This document shows positions 10,861 through 22,683 of a DNA stretch of 64,000 nt, piece by piece. Source of the DNA: Muscardinus avellanarius (Eukaryota; Chordata; Mammalia; Rodentia; Gliridae); assembly GCA_963383645.1 (NCBI GenBank), contig OY726561.1, forward strand, positions 30,112,826 through 30,176,825, read 5' to 3'. Numbering within the stretch: position 1 is the stretch's first letter; every line of letters starts with the position of its first letter. The notes beneath the pieces were generated by a model. It was not told where the DNA came from and ran no database searches. It saw nothing but the letters and a program-made list of their open reading frames with translations. The position numbers were made by a program, and so were the translations under genes.

Positions 10861-11011
10861 GAGTATGCCTCGACACTTTTGCTCAATGGTTATGAGACCC
10901 TAGAAGATTTAAAGGATATAAAGGAGAGTCATCTCATTGAATTAAACATTGAAAACCCAGAAGACAGGATGAGGTTGTTATCAGCTGCTGAAAATCTTCT
11001 TGATGAAGAAA
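10861..11011 (+). CDS. SAMSN1: SAMSN1 coding exon: SAM domain
   Basis: Exon of 151 bases, 50 codons plus one base, so it enters in phase 0 and leaves in phase 1. The acceptor is a strong pyrimidine tract ending CTCCACAG and the donor is GTAAGT at 11012. It encodes most of the SAM helical bundle: EYASTLLLNGYETLEDLKDI, then KESHLIELNIENPEDRMRLL, then SAAENLLDEE. The sequence is almost unchanged from SAMSN1 in other mammals as I recall it. The SAM domain mediates homo- and hetero-typic protein contacts. The ORF that begins at 10777 reads intron into this exon in frame; its upstream part is not coding. Confidence 0.97.
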
Positions 11012-11393
11012 GTAAGTATGCATACCTAATCCTCCCCCTAGCTGGTAATCACAGTTTAATGTAAATAGTAAAATCATTAAAAGCAAAGCCGTTTTTATTT
11101 ACTGAAAATCATACAAAGCATTCTTTCTCCAAAATAAGAATGTTCACAGAAGCTTAGAAACAACAACTATGGTAAAATCTATAATTAGAGAAAAGGAATT
11201 TATCTCCCCCATTAGACCCTTTGAAAATGAAAGAACTTTTCTGGGTCCCTCATTTTAATTCTTCGGAGCTGTTAATTTACACTCAAGTGGATGCCTGCAT
11301 TCCCAAAGACTGAGAGAGTTAGAGACAAATATTTAGTGACAGCATGAGCCATTAGTGAGAAATGTCACACATGGCTTCTGTAGAACAACACAG

Positions 11394-11430
11394 AGCATGG
11401 CTCTAAGCTAATGAGCCTTCCCACCACATA
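11394..11430 (+). repeat. 37-bp direct repeat, copy 2
   Basis: Contains AGCATGGCTCTAAGCTAATG. It differs from copy 1 at one base (A to G) and lies about 660 bases downstream, on the other side of the SAM exon. Confidence 0.9.
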
Positions 11431-11899
11431 GAAAAATTCACTTCATTACCATATAGTCACATCTTGTGTGTGTTTATAGTATTCTCTCGAAATGTTATAA
11501 TAGCTTGCAAAAATATTCAGCACTCACTTTTATTATCTAAGATGGTTCTCTGTATTTGTAAGTATAAACTGAAGAGGGAATAATACATGAAGCTTCACTG
11601 TTGGCAGAATACAGCTCTGTCTACTGGGTCTGTAAAGACAGGATAGGTTTTACTTTTTACAATTAGCCGTCCAGAACACCCTTCTCCCTAAATCTAGTCA
11701 GATCCACAGACCTTGAATGAGGGTGTGCCAAACCGCAAAGAATATTCTGAGAAGGGGAAAAAAAGAGGGTACAGAGTTTAATTTAAAAATGAAAAAGAAT
11801 TTAGATCATCTGATCCAGCCTTTTCCTTCAAAAACATTAATAGAGATTCTTAACTACTTTATTTGAACATGTGCTTTGAGTAAAATTTTGGCCCAAGGT

Positions 11900-12060
11900 C
11901 TTTATGTTCATTATCTTACTTAGCGTTCTTCGCACTTCTCTAAGAGAGTACTGCCTCCAGGCTGAGGAGAGGCTGAGATGATAACATGTCTTTAGATCAA
12001 ATTCTTAGTGAATTATAGAGATAGGATTCCAACCCAGTGTTCGTGAAGCTGTGCTCTACT
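11900..12060 (+). mobile_element. MIR-like relic
   Basis: Degraded MIR order: TTCATTATCTTACTTAGC, then AGGCTGAGGAGAGGCTGAGA, then ATAGGATTCCAACCCAGTG and GTGCTCTAC. Assigned by recall of the MIR consensus, with heavy decay. Confidence 0.5.
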
Positions 12061-12478
12061 TTCTAATGCTACAAGTAACAGCCCAGATGGAGAGCAAGTA
12101 AGAGAACTGTATTTAGCATCCAGACCTCCTGACTTTCTTTTGTGGGCTATTCTATACTCTCTCTCCTAAGGCCTACGAAATTGAGAAATAACACATGTTT
12201 ACTATTCGCATGCTTTTTATGTAGTAGGAATTAATTTACTTTTTTAGAAACCATTCCTTGCTTGAATCCTACTTCCCATCTTGGGCTTGCATAGATCTTC
12301 ATCTTTTCCAAGAGCTTTCACATGCATGAATAATTGAATACCAAGCAGAACTGATTTCATCATTAGGCCTAGGTTTTTATGTGCTTTCTTCAAAGTTTTG
12401 GGGCTGGAAAATAAATACAAGAGGACCATAGTGTCACAGAGGCAGAGAAAGACAAACTTTAAGAAGGTAGTCAGTTAT

Positions 12479-12697
12479 CCAGGCGTGGTGGTGCACACTT
12501 GTAATTCCCGTGCTTGGGAGGCGGAGACAGGAGGATCCTGAAGGTTCGAAGCTAGCCTCGCTGGCTTAAGAGACCCTGTTTTCAAATAAAAAAGATTAAA
12601 AAAAAATAGGTGTCTGGGAGTGTAGCCGGAGGTAGAAGGGTTCCCAGGAACCTCAGTGCCACCAAAATAAAAAAATAATAATAATAATAATTTAAAA
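12479..12697 (+). mobile_element. B1-ID SINE (cttaag-type)
   Basis: Head CCAGGCGTGGTGGTGCACAC, middle GGCTTAAGAGACCCTG, end GGGTTCCCAGGAACCTCAGT, then an (AAT)n-type tail. AAGAAGGTAGTCAGTTA before it and AAAGAAGTCAGTTA after it indicate insertion into the 5' edge of the older SINE that follows. Confidence 0.92.
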
Positions 12698-12711
12698 AAA
12701 GAAGTCAGTTA

Positions 12712-12915
12712 GGTGTGGTGATGTATGCCTGTAATCTCAGTACACGGGAGACTGAAACAGGAAGATCGCATGTTCTAGGCAAGTAGGAAGTTAGTGAGTC
12801 CCTCAGCAAATTAGTGAGACCCTGTTTCAAAATAAAAAATAAAATAGGGCTAGGGTTATAGCTCAGAAATAGAATGCCCTTGTGTTTAATAGAACCAAAA
12901 GAAAAAAAGAAAAGA
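12712..12915 (+). mobile_element. B1-ID SINE, older
   Basis: Diverged head GGTGTGGTGATGTATGCCTG, middle CAAATTAGTGAGACCCTG and ID-like end ATAGCTCAGAAATAGAATGC, followed by A/G-rich tail. It lacks the clean Pol III boxes of the younger copies. Confidence 0.85.
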
Positions 12916-13169
12916 AGGTAGCCAATTTACTCAATAGTTACAAGCCCAACAACATTGATCTATTGAAAAACAATATGACAATTTCTTTCAGGTAAGAGTT
13001 TCTTTTTATATCTTCTTATTTGAAGTCACAGTTCCTCAGTAAACAATTTTGCCCAAGAACCAGATTCTGTACATTTCTCGTATTGATCATGCACAGTGTT
13101 ATTGTGAACATTCTCTTAAATTATTTGATCATGAAGTGTAAGGAGGGAGAAGACCATTTGTTTGCTTTG

Positions 13170-13372
13170 ATACTGAGGATTGAACCCAAGGCTGCTTTAT
13201 CTCTGAACTACACTACAAGCTCTCTTTTATCTTTTTAAATCTTTGGCACAGGGTCTTTCTAAAGTTGCTGAGGGTCTAGCTATATTTCTGAGGCTTGCTT
13301 CAAACCTCTGACCCTCCTGTCTCAGCCCCAACTCATAGACTGGCATTACAGATATGTTCCACTGCTCTCAAC
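13170..13372 (-). mobile_element. B1-ID SINE, diverged
   Basis: On +: GATACTGAGGATTGAACCC, middle GGGTCTTTCTAAAGTTGCTG, and end GGCATTACAGATATGTTCCA. The order matches the reverse complement of the family, with many changes. Confidence 0.8.
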
Positions 13373-13500
13373 TGAGAAGAGTATTTTTCAGAACTCATAA
13401 ATTATTTTATACAATACATGTGTTTTGTCTAATGTACAGATGAGGAAATAATTCAGAGATTAATTTTAAAGAGGCCTAGCAGCTAAATAAAAAGAAGTGT

Positions 13501-13504
<4 letters not shown>

Positions 13505-13538
<34 letters not shown>
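13505..13538. repeat. (TG)n microsatellite
   Basis: About 17 TG units directly joined to the tail end of the next SINE. Confidence 0.95.
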
Positions 13539-13540
<2 letters not shown>

Positions 13541-13714
13541 TGCTGGGGATTAAACTCGGGGCTATTCTACCTTCGAGCTACACTCCCAGCCCAAATTTTC
13601 TTTATTCTTTATTTTTAAACAGGGTCTCACTGAGTTGCAGAGGGCCTCACCTGGATCCTCCTGTCTTAGCCTTCCAAGTACTTGGATTACAAGCATGTGC
13701 CACCATGCCCAGCT
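13539..13714 (-). mobile_element. B1-ID SINE
   Basis: On +: GGTGCTGGGGATTAAACTC, ACAGGGTCTCACTGAGTTGC, and head end GCCACCATGCCCAGC. The ORF across it is a SINE artefact. Confidence 0.9.
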
Positions 13715-13889
13715 AAGTGGGATTTTAATGAAAGGAAAACTGTTTTAAGCTCAAAATCCTATCTCCCACATGGGTAAACTAGTAAATATGGAAAAAAATG
13801 ATTATGTTGCGGGGGGGGGGGTGCGTGGTGTGTGTGTGGGGAGAAGTAATTCCCCCACCACCACCACACACACAGACAAACAGAAAAAC

Positions 13890-14359
13890 CGTGGATTCTT
13901 GTCCTAAGCTAAGAATAAGTATTCATCGCTTGGACAGCTGCTGAAGATTTAAAGAAGTTTATTAGAAAGATAGAAATACAGAGAATAGAAATACAGCCCC
14001 ATGCCAAGATGGCATGAGGGGATGACTCGAATGAGTACACCAAAGGGCTTACACGTGGACCAGACTTTTTATATCCATGACCTCCATCTTGTTTGTGTGG
14101 CTCTGACATAGTGAAAGTCCCTGTAAGGTACCTCCCCTTGCAGGGTGTGGTGAGGTGTCTCCTTTCATAAAGGGCAAGGCCAAACCCTGCCCCATCCCCC
14201 CTTGATCATGTTGATCTGTCTTTAGAAAGAGGAAGCCCTAGCTCTCCTCTATTGACTTGTTAAGTACTTTGAGCTAGGTTGATTTACACTGGAATAGCTG
14301 CCTGTTTTTAGGCCGAAACCAAGTCCTTTCTTTATCCATGTCTGCCTCCATTTTGACAC
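13890..14359 (-). mobile_element. Solo LTR-like element
   Basis: Read on minus, it starts at TGTCAAAATGGAGGC (about 14358). It has a TATA box in GGATATAAAAAGTCTGG (about 14075-14060) and a polyadenylation signal AATAAA at 13963-13958, about 100 bases further on. It ends in a short U5-like stretch around 13890-13915. Spacing and order fit an endogenous-retrovirus LTR. No gag, pol or env sequence lies beside it, so it would be a solo LTR. The 3' boundary and TSD are uncertain because of simple repeats at 13805-13880. Confidence 0.6.
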
Positions 14360-16399
14360 AACTATTTTGAAATATAGCAATTATTTTCTTTTGAAATATA
14401 TTAATAATCAGAGCTTTCCCAAATCTTCCTAGGTCATTCCTCAAACTGGCACAGATTAGTTGAAAATTGAAATTTTCTCCTACTTCACCAATTTCCTTAA
14501 GGTTCAGTGTCCCAACTTAGAAAATGGAAGTTTATGTTTAAGCAGAAATAGATACCTGGCAACGGCAGGACATCTGAAAGGTGAGAGGCCACCCTAGCTG
14601 TCTCACAACAGGGTTTGTGAAGAGAAGGGGCAGAGAGCCAGCAAACATCACTTTCAGTGATAAAACAGTCCTCATTGGGGACACACACAAGGAAGCTGGG
14701 TCCAGGGCCAAAGGCTTTTGTGTACTTCAATTCTTCATTCTACTTCCCTCATCACCTGTCTAGTTTCTCTTTAACCAAAAAAACAGTGATTTACAGGTGA
14801 TAGCTGTATGAGAGCTGGGTAGTTTTAAAACCACCTGACCCAAATTCTTTCTTTGCAAGATGGCGAAACTAAAATCCAAAGAGAGAAGCAGCTTTCTCCA
14901 GCTCATCTACTGGAACTCAGTCTCCTAATTCTATTAGTAACAAATTCCACCATATCCTGGTCTGGGGGAAAAAAAAAACACAGTATCTCCAGGCAAGACA
15001 CAATTTTCAAATGTTTAATATATATATAAAAGGACAAATCTCAGAAACTGTTTTCCTGTATAAAACTTTAGAAAGTGGTGCCAGAAGGTCAAGAGAAGCA
15101 GATCACTTAACAATAGTCAGTAATGTACAAAAATACACACCCAGGGCCAATCTGGGAGATGAAAAATAGAAAAATGCAGATTCAACAGTGTTACTTATCA
15201 ACATAGAACCCTGAGATTTTTCTTATTTTAATCTTAAGGTCTAAAATAGTATTAGAATATACGTGTCAAAAAGATGCATATTGCATGTTAGGCTATTGTG
15301 ACTGAAAGCTATTTATCTTATATGAAACTGCTTTGCTCAAGAAATAAAGAAGAATGACTTCCATTCGTTGATAAGATGGCGAATTCTGATGATTTGGCAC
15401 CATGCTGCTGCATACTTATTTTTATCTATCCAGTACTCTGTGAATCATATCTTCTACAACCATGCTCAAGATTAAATGCACAACCTTCATGTACCTTCAA
15501 TGATAAAAGCCTTGAATGTATGGCTATATAAAACTGAGACATTATTAAAAACAAATGCATGTCACAGTCATAGGCTAAAAATAGTTGGCTTCTTTGTTGC
15601 TGTTGAAGAATGGGGTATGCAAATTGGCCGAGATTGTATGTATATATTTTTTATTTTGATTATTGAATAGTGCCAGTGTAGGGAATGTCAACAAATTCCT
15701 GGCTTAGGGGTTGTTTGTTCCACTGGGAAGTTACGCTATTTTTCTATGCTAGTTATCTGTTATGAAAATTTGAGTGCACTGGGCATGTGTCTTGAGGATA
15801 AGCATTAAAACCTTGAGATAATGTGGAAAAGACCATAAGTCCCATGTGAGTCTTTAATATATCTAGAAGAACTAACAAGATAGGGAATGGGACTAGGTAA
15901 AAACAGAAATCTAAGGTTTAGAACAAGAAATTTTTCCTTTTCTCTTAGTCAGAAATCAATAATGTTGTTCCCATTTTGACCTTGAAGTTGTAAACCGGAT
16001 TAAAGTTTTTAGGTCACTGCGTGGCAGGAGGTAAAGATGCTTCTTCAACAAGCTGATAGAAGGGCTGGTGAGTGGTGTTAGAGCTGATCACAGGATTACA
16101 GCTGAAGGGGGATAATGACTTTGGGGTTCTGCAATCCCAGCAAGACAGGCAGAGATTTTCAGAACTTGCTCCCTTATTGCATTAGAGCTGAACAGAATTA
16201 GGTCACTGACTTCCTCAACTGGGAATCCAGATAAGGTTAGAGAGAGAAGAAAAATTGTGGTGAGATCCGGCTCTTGAAGGAGCAAAGAGAGTGGCATCGT
16301 TTACTTTGTGCACATTAGAATTTCTATATTTGTTGTATGCATTTAAAATTGTTTGTTTACTTTGGGAGTAAATATTCCCAGCAAGTAAAAAAGAGAAGA

Positions 16400-16401
<2 letters not shown>

Positions 16402-16433
<32 letters not shown>
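16402..16433. repeat. (GT)n microsatellite
   Basis: About 16 GT units. The minus ORF through it, with poly Thr-His, is an artefact. Confidence 0.95.
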
Positions 16434-16436
<3 letters not shown>

Positions 16437-16739
16437 TATAAACACAAACTTCAAAGTCCCTTTGCCTTATTCAGAGATGCTTCTTTAGAATAACAAGTTA
16501 ACTACTGCTTATAGTTCATATTTTCTATCTATTCTGCACTTCTCTCTCTCTTTCTACAGTTTAAAGCACTTTGATGTGTTTAAAATTATGTCTACTACAA
16601 TGTGTACTATTGTCCTTGGGGGGAAAGAGTGATGGAAATATCTTGCTTTCCCTAGAGTACAAGGATAATTAAATTTTAAAGTGAAAAAAAAAATAGTGAC
16701 AAAATAAGCAAACTTTACAGAATCTGTTACAATATATTT

Positions 16740-17115
16740 TAGGTGCCTGAAAATTCTGGTCACAGTGCCAGATGAGGAAGAAGGGGAGAAGGTGGGCAGT
16801 GTGCCAGGCCGCTGACACCAGCTGTGGTCACAGCAGCCCCTCATTGCTCAACCATCCCCAGTCGCGCCTTCCTGCCTTTCTGCCTGCCCAAATCGATGCA
16901 GGGCAAATGGCGGGGCCCAGCCAGGAGCTGGAACATGAGCCGCTGGCAGGAGAGCTCTGTAGTTATGCCAAGCAGCAGTCCAGCAGTTGGCCTAACAGCG
17001 TGCCAGCCTAGCCTGGGGCCTTAGCCCCTGACATGTGTACCTGGGGTTTCTGACTCGCTTGCCATATGATGTGAATCTAGATTCAAGAAAGTACAGCTTT
17101 AAAAATAAAAAAGAT
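16740..17115 (+). other. GC-rich block of unknown origin
   Basis: Clearly richer in GC and in CpG (GTCGCGCC, AATCGATG, GAGCCGCTGG) than the surrounding intron, and ending in AAAAATAAAAAAG. Two overlapping + frames stay open for 79 and 66 residues, but neither resembles a known domain and the better frame changes along the block. It could be a decayed retrocopy with an A-tail, or an unassigned repeat. No flanking duplication was found. Confidence 0.4.
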
Positions 17116-17859
17116 ATGGTAACTATCCACATATAAAAAGTAGAGGAGGCATGCCAGCATTTTACCTGTATATATTTACAAATACGTATTTAATATTTAT
17201 TTCTAGTTATATCTGCTTGGCTTTATGCAATTTCATTTCTTCAGATTTATTTCTGGTTTTACTCTGTATGATTTTATTTATGACATATATCACATTCTAT
17301 GTAATAAACGTATAAAATAAGACTTATAAGATAAGCATTTTTACTCTTTTGCCAGGGAACAATTTCACAGATTTTTTTTTTTTTTTTGCCTTAGTCACCC
17401 ATGGGCCTTTGTAATGAATATTTATATAGAGCACTCCTGGACTTTTTTATTTTTATTCTGCACTGTGATTGTTTCCTAGGTATGGCTTTGTAATGGGTAC
17501 CCCCGCCAAACAAGACAATAATCATCTGTTACCATGTGCTTTCCAAAGCCCCCAGTCCTACACTTTGCATCCCGTGGATGATTAATAAATACTTATAAAA
17601 TGAGTGAATGCTACATGAAGGGATTTGCAAACAGTAATCAATACTGTTTTTCTGATGATAACAAAAACTTGGCTACAATCTCTCCTCACACATACAGATT
17701 TTTATAATAGGCAATTGGGTATTGCTTGGTGTGTGCAAGATTCATTTTATGTATATGCTAACTAGGAATGTATGTGTTTGTGCAAAAGTGAAAATAAGTA
17801 CGTTTATAGAGAATAATGTTAAAAACTCAGATTTGAAAATGTGTTTTTTTTTATATCCA

Positions 17860-17906
17860 GAAATTCTAGTCCTAGAATTTCTAGTCCTAGAAATTTCTAG
17901 TCCTAG
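17860..17906 (+). repeat. Three-copy tandem repeat, units growing by one base
   Basis: AATTCTAGTCCTAG (14), AATTTCTAGTCCTAG (15) and AAATTTCTAGTCCTAG (16) follow one another directly. Confidence 0.9.
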
Positions 17907-20553
17907 TCTCCTTATGGTCTTAAGTTCAACATAAAAATACAAGCTGAAATACTAGTATATTTAGTCAAAAACTTTAAAAAATGCAAATTTCCACCAATAG
18001 TGAATTGTTAAATAAGTTAAGATATACCCAAAAAATAAAATAGATTTAAATTGTTAAGGAAATTATATAGTGTTCTGAGTGTACTGACATGAAATAAGAA
18101 CATATTAAATGGTAAAAGCAAATAACAAATAATATTCAGGGTAAACAGTAATCAGATTTACCATTTATGTTTATCTTTTTTAATGACTAGACCCAAGAAT
18201 TAAATTGGCATAAGACAGATAAACAGGAACAAAACCAAAATTTTACTAAATATGTTTTCCATGGCAAGTGAGCTTTCATAAGAAAATTAAGACTCAGTTA
18301 CAATTGAGAAGTAAACTGTGAAAATATGATAATGCAAAGGAGCTTGGGATTGAAGAGTTAATTGGACAAAAGGATGTATAGGAAAATAAGAAATTGTCTA
18401 GCAGTTTGTACGGATTTCCCTTGGCCTCAACTTGTTGTCCTTGATAAGATTGATATTTTTCTCCTTATGGTATAAGGAGGACAACTTTTACATGGGATTT
18501 TCATCTCCTCATTTTAACTAGGTGATGGAAGATCAGAGTGATCTTGTACCTGCTTTTTTTTCAAGTACCTTTAACTCAAAAGAATCAATATTTTAAAGTA
18601 GCCTATTTGGGGATGGCATGCGCTTACTTTTTCATCAAGAGAACACGATTAATTAACCTTTCACCTTTTGGAAACATGAAATTGATTCCCAAGTCCCCTA
18701 ATTAAGTAAAATATAATGATAATTTTTAATGCTGTTTGATCATTATTAAAATAATACAGTATGACAAAAATTTAACCAACAGTTGAACTGGAACTAAAGG
18801 CTTCCATATATAGTTGGTGTCGCCCAGATAGGTGATCAGTTACGGTGAGATCCAGTGAATATACCTCTGACCCTACTGAAGTACCCGACACAGTAGAAGT
18901 GGTGTTTGCTATGGATATAAGTGAAAAGATTTCCTCTCCAGTGCACATCTCATTAGACAATAGACTATCATGCTAGTCTGCAAAGATGTGCAAAAAAAGA
19001 ATCATCTCAATCCACATTCACTAAATGCCTCAGGATAACAAGAGCAACTCAACTGGTTGTTTTTTCCATGAATGGATTTCTGTTTCCCATTTTTTGTTGT
19101 TTCTCCCCAAAGATGAATAAATATTTAGGTAATAAAAATAAAATAGTCTCTGTAATTAGAAAATTTAAATGTCCAGATATCTTAAAGACACAATTAAGAT
19201 AAAATCAAAAGTACCCAAGAGCCATGTTATAGTACTTGCTAAATTTTCCTGCATAAACAAAGCTGCGTTTGTACAGAAAAATACAGCTAGAGCTACCTGA
19301 AGAATGACTAGGTTTTAGTTTGAGAACTTAACTGGATCTAATACCTGAGGCTTATGTTTATAGCCATCAAAGATGTGTTTGGTTGGTTATCCTCTTTGGA
19401 GATGGCACTAGGCTGGGGGAGGGGATTATTCAGAGCCAAGAGGTATCTTCACTTGAATTTTATCAAAATTTCTATTTTTATCTTTTTCTGTTCTTATTTT
19501 CTTTCATTAGTCTAAACATCACTTTGTTTACTAAAAAAAAAATGTTTACTGAGCACTTTGGCCAGGCACTTTTCTAAACCCTCTAGGTTACATTATTTTA
19601 TAGTATTTGGCCCAAAGAAACAAATGTCTGATGGCAGAGCAAATAAAATGCATCAAATTCTGGAAGATTTGGATAATGAAACCTGAGAAAGTTAAACAAA
19701 AATTAGTAGTTTTCATTTTTATTGAACCTTAACTTTGTAATATGTGAGTATGCGGACGATTTCTCTCCTTAGAGTATGAGAACTTTTTCCCAGAATAAGA
19801 ATCTCATTTTATTTTCTTAAAGCTTTCTTCACTTTTAGTATAATTGAGATTGCCCACACTTAATTAATTAAATGTCTAACTCCAATATAATTATTTTATG
19901 AATAATTATACTAGCTGTCTTCTGTTTTAATCACATGCCACTCTTTTCAACAGTAATAACTAGCTTAGAATGTTGATCCATGGGATTTATAAAAGTTTAT
20001 AACCATTTTGGTAGAAAAAATATTTTAATTCTCAGATTTGTTCTCAGTAACAAAATATTTTCTAAATAAATTTTCCTAAGATAATAATTTTATTTTCATT
20101 TATAGAAAACAAGACCCTGCTGCTTTTCGATTTCACATTATCCCTGCTATTAGCTGACAGCTATAGGAGAAATCCTTATATCAATCATTATTAATAAATC
20201 TTCAATATACTCAGATTTGAAAATATGTAGCCTTTTGAATTTTTGAAAATGATACAAAGTTTATGCTGAAAATTGTGTCATTTTAATTTTTTGTTATTTA
20301 AAAATAGAATAAAACATTGTTGGTAATTGAAATATAAAGAAACCTATGTAAAATTTGAACATTTTAATTTATAAATTACATATATATGTGTATATGTGGT
20401 TATAGAATTGTAGTGATAGAATACATACAGTATGTATACTTTTTAAAAACTTAACATGTTGGAAACTCTTTGGTATGAGAAGATGCGCTCAGATATCCTA
20501 TGGGAAGTCTGTAATTTTGGAAGCAAACTGTTTCTTATTCCAATGTGTTACTT

Positions 20554-20627
20554 GCCTGGTTAGCTCAGATGATTGGACCATGGGAAAAAACTGATGAAAG
20601 TTGTGGTTTCAATTTCTGGGTAGGCCA
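20554..20627 (+). pseudogene. Degraded tRNA-like sequence (tRNA-Ile-like)
   Basis: It is 74 bases, the length of cytosolic tRNA-Ile, and begins GCCTGGTTAGCTCAG, matching the tRNA-Ile 5' arm and box A at nearly every base. It ends GTGGTTTCAATTT...AGGCCA, a box-B-like and 3' acceptor layout. The D-stem can form three of four pairs. The anticodon stem, T-stem and half of the acceptor stem do not pair, and the anticodon-loop centre is AAA, so it cannot be functional. It is either an ancient tRNA pseudogene or a tRNA-derived SINE head. Confidence 0.45.
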
Positions 20628-22413
20628 GTTAGCGTTACTGTGTTTCATGGTTATATGAAGGGGCTAAATGACTTAGAAAGAAAATGTGAATGCATTTCAT
20701 CCCCTCTGCAAGAGGAAAAAAAAATCCGTAGCATAAGACCTAGGGTTTGTGCCAATCCTTGTCATCAGTGTCAGGATGAAAAGAAACAAGAAGAGAAAAA
20801 TCTTGACCCTCCAAATACGAAGACTGGATATCATCGAGCTTTCATTTCCATAATAAAACATAATGACCTACCTTTTCTTTTTATAGTTACAGTTGAGGGG
20901 CCCCAGCTGATCACCTGCCTGAAATTATTGCAAGCCTGGTGGGAAGCGTTTGAGGAGGCATAGTTGTATTTTCATTTCACTAGGAAATCATTTAGCAAAT
21001 TACCGCTTTTCTGTAAATTACTGTGCTGCATAACTTTCATACTGAGAAACTATTTCTTTTTTCCATAAGAATTGCAGATGAAAAGGTTCTACAATAAATA
21101 ACCTGTATTTAAAACAAAGCAATCCCTAGAATTTAGAGAATGTGATATAGCATTTCTCAGGTGGAAATAAAAACAAATACATTTTTATTGTTTATATTAA
21201 ACAAGGAAATATTCTCCAAGAAAGTCGGTTTTTCATTTACTACTTCTGTACTTTGTTACCCTTTGAAGTGGATCTGTAAAGGCATTTGAGGATGAAATAG
21301 CAAGTTAAGTACTTAGTTTTGAAAGGAAAGGAGATAATTTTGGAAATCAGAGGTCTTTAAGCCTCAGTTTTTCATCTTGAAAGGAGCTCCACAATTGGTA
21401 ATCAACCTCAATAGAACAGAGTCTTAGGAGCAAACAGATTTTATTTTACCATTTCTTGCTTAGGATATCAGTCTGAAGAAAACTAGATCAGTCCTTTTAA
21501 TTTTGCACTGAGGTTAGAGGCCCAAATTAAGTCTGGGGAAATGTGGCCTTATACCCACAACTCTTATGAGTGGAGGGTGGCACTCCAAATGCGACCCTTG
21601 CTAAGGGGCCAGGATGCATACAAAGGAACTAATTCCCCTGGCATTTTCCAGAAACACTTGGATAATGGAACACAGAACTGGCTCATTTCATCTCAGTAGC
21701 AATAAGATAGAAAAGCAGAGGCAGGAGAGAAAGCAATTCCTTAGAAAATGAGTTCCCATTTCAGTGTGGCCTTTTCATAAAGGAAGGGCTCCAGGACAAA
21801 CGTGAGTGACTGATACTCATAAAGATGAATGAGTGGTAAGTAAAACTCCAAATCTTAAATATCATTATGACTGATAAGTAGAAAATACTTCATGGTAGCT
21901 AAAATTTCAAAATAGATGCATATTAAAATTAAGGCTCCTAGACTTGTTTACAACATTACTAGAACTCATAGCTGATATTTGGGGTTATAGTTAAAGTTGT
22001 GGCACGTCTGGAGAAGATTCAGAAAAATGGCATCAATATGGTTTTGCTGTTACAGATTAAAGCCTTGGGGAAAGGTTAAAAGAACTGTTAACATTCATTT
22101 TGAAGATAAGTAGCCTAAGAAGCAATTTTTATCATTTTCTCTAGCCTTTCTCAATCAGTATTCTTCATGTAAATCACAGGACCAAAAAATGTCTTAAGTG
22201 ATAGCTTTTCCATCCTCCCTTGGATTGTACATAGTTATTACCATCCTGACACATATTTAAAGAGAAGTTAATTTGTTTTGTACTACAATACAACAGGTCA
22301 CAAGGGCTCAGTTTTTAGGTATAACAGAGGGTGGATGACAATTGGGTATATAGAAGAACATATACTAATGTTAGCAAACTATCTGAAACCTAAAATATGT
22401 ATTTTAAAAGCAG

Positions 22414-22414
22414 A

Positions 22415-22489
<75 letters not shown>

Positions 22490-22500
22490 CATATACATAC
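22414..22500. repeat. (AC)n(AT)n compound microsatellite
   Basis: AC units to about 22442, then TA units to about 22486, then CATA-rich sequence. The ORF through it is an artefact. Confidence 0.95.
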
Positions 22501-22683
22501 ATATGACATACATATGTATATATGTTCTTTGGGAGGAAAGAATCTAACTTGAAATTACTTATTGATTCAATTTTATTAAATGTATATTATATGACCTATA
22601 TTCTGCTAGGTGTTAGAGAAATAAGTTCACACTTAAAAAGGGGAGGCAGGTGACCCAGAAATCAATACAAAATAGTTTGGAGT

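Noticed and set aside
10861..11011. Possibility that the SAM exon belongs to paralogue SASH3 or SASH1
   Set aside because: The residues YETLEDLKDIKESHLIELNI and the acidic tail QLDDCPRDSGCYISSGNSDN fit SAMSN1 rather than those paralogues.
22278..22547. 89-codon frame with His-Thr and Ile-Tyr repeats
   Set aside because: It reads through the (AC)n(AT)n microsatellite.
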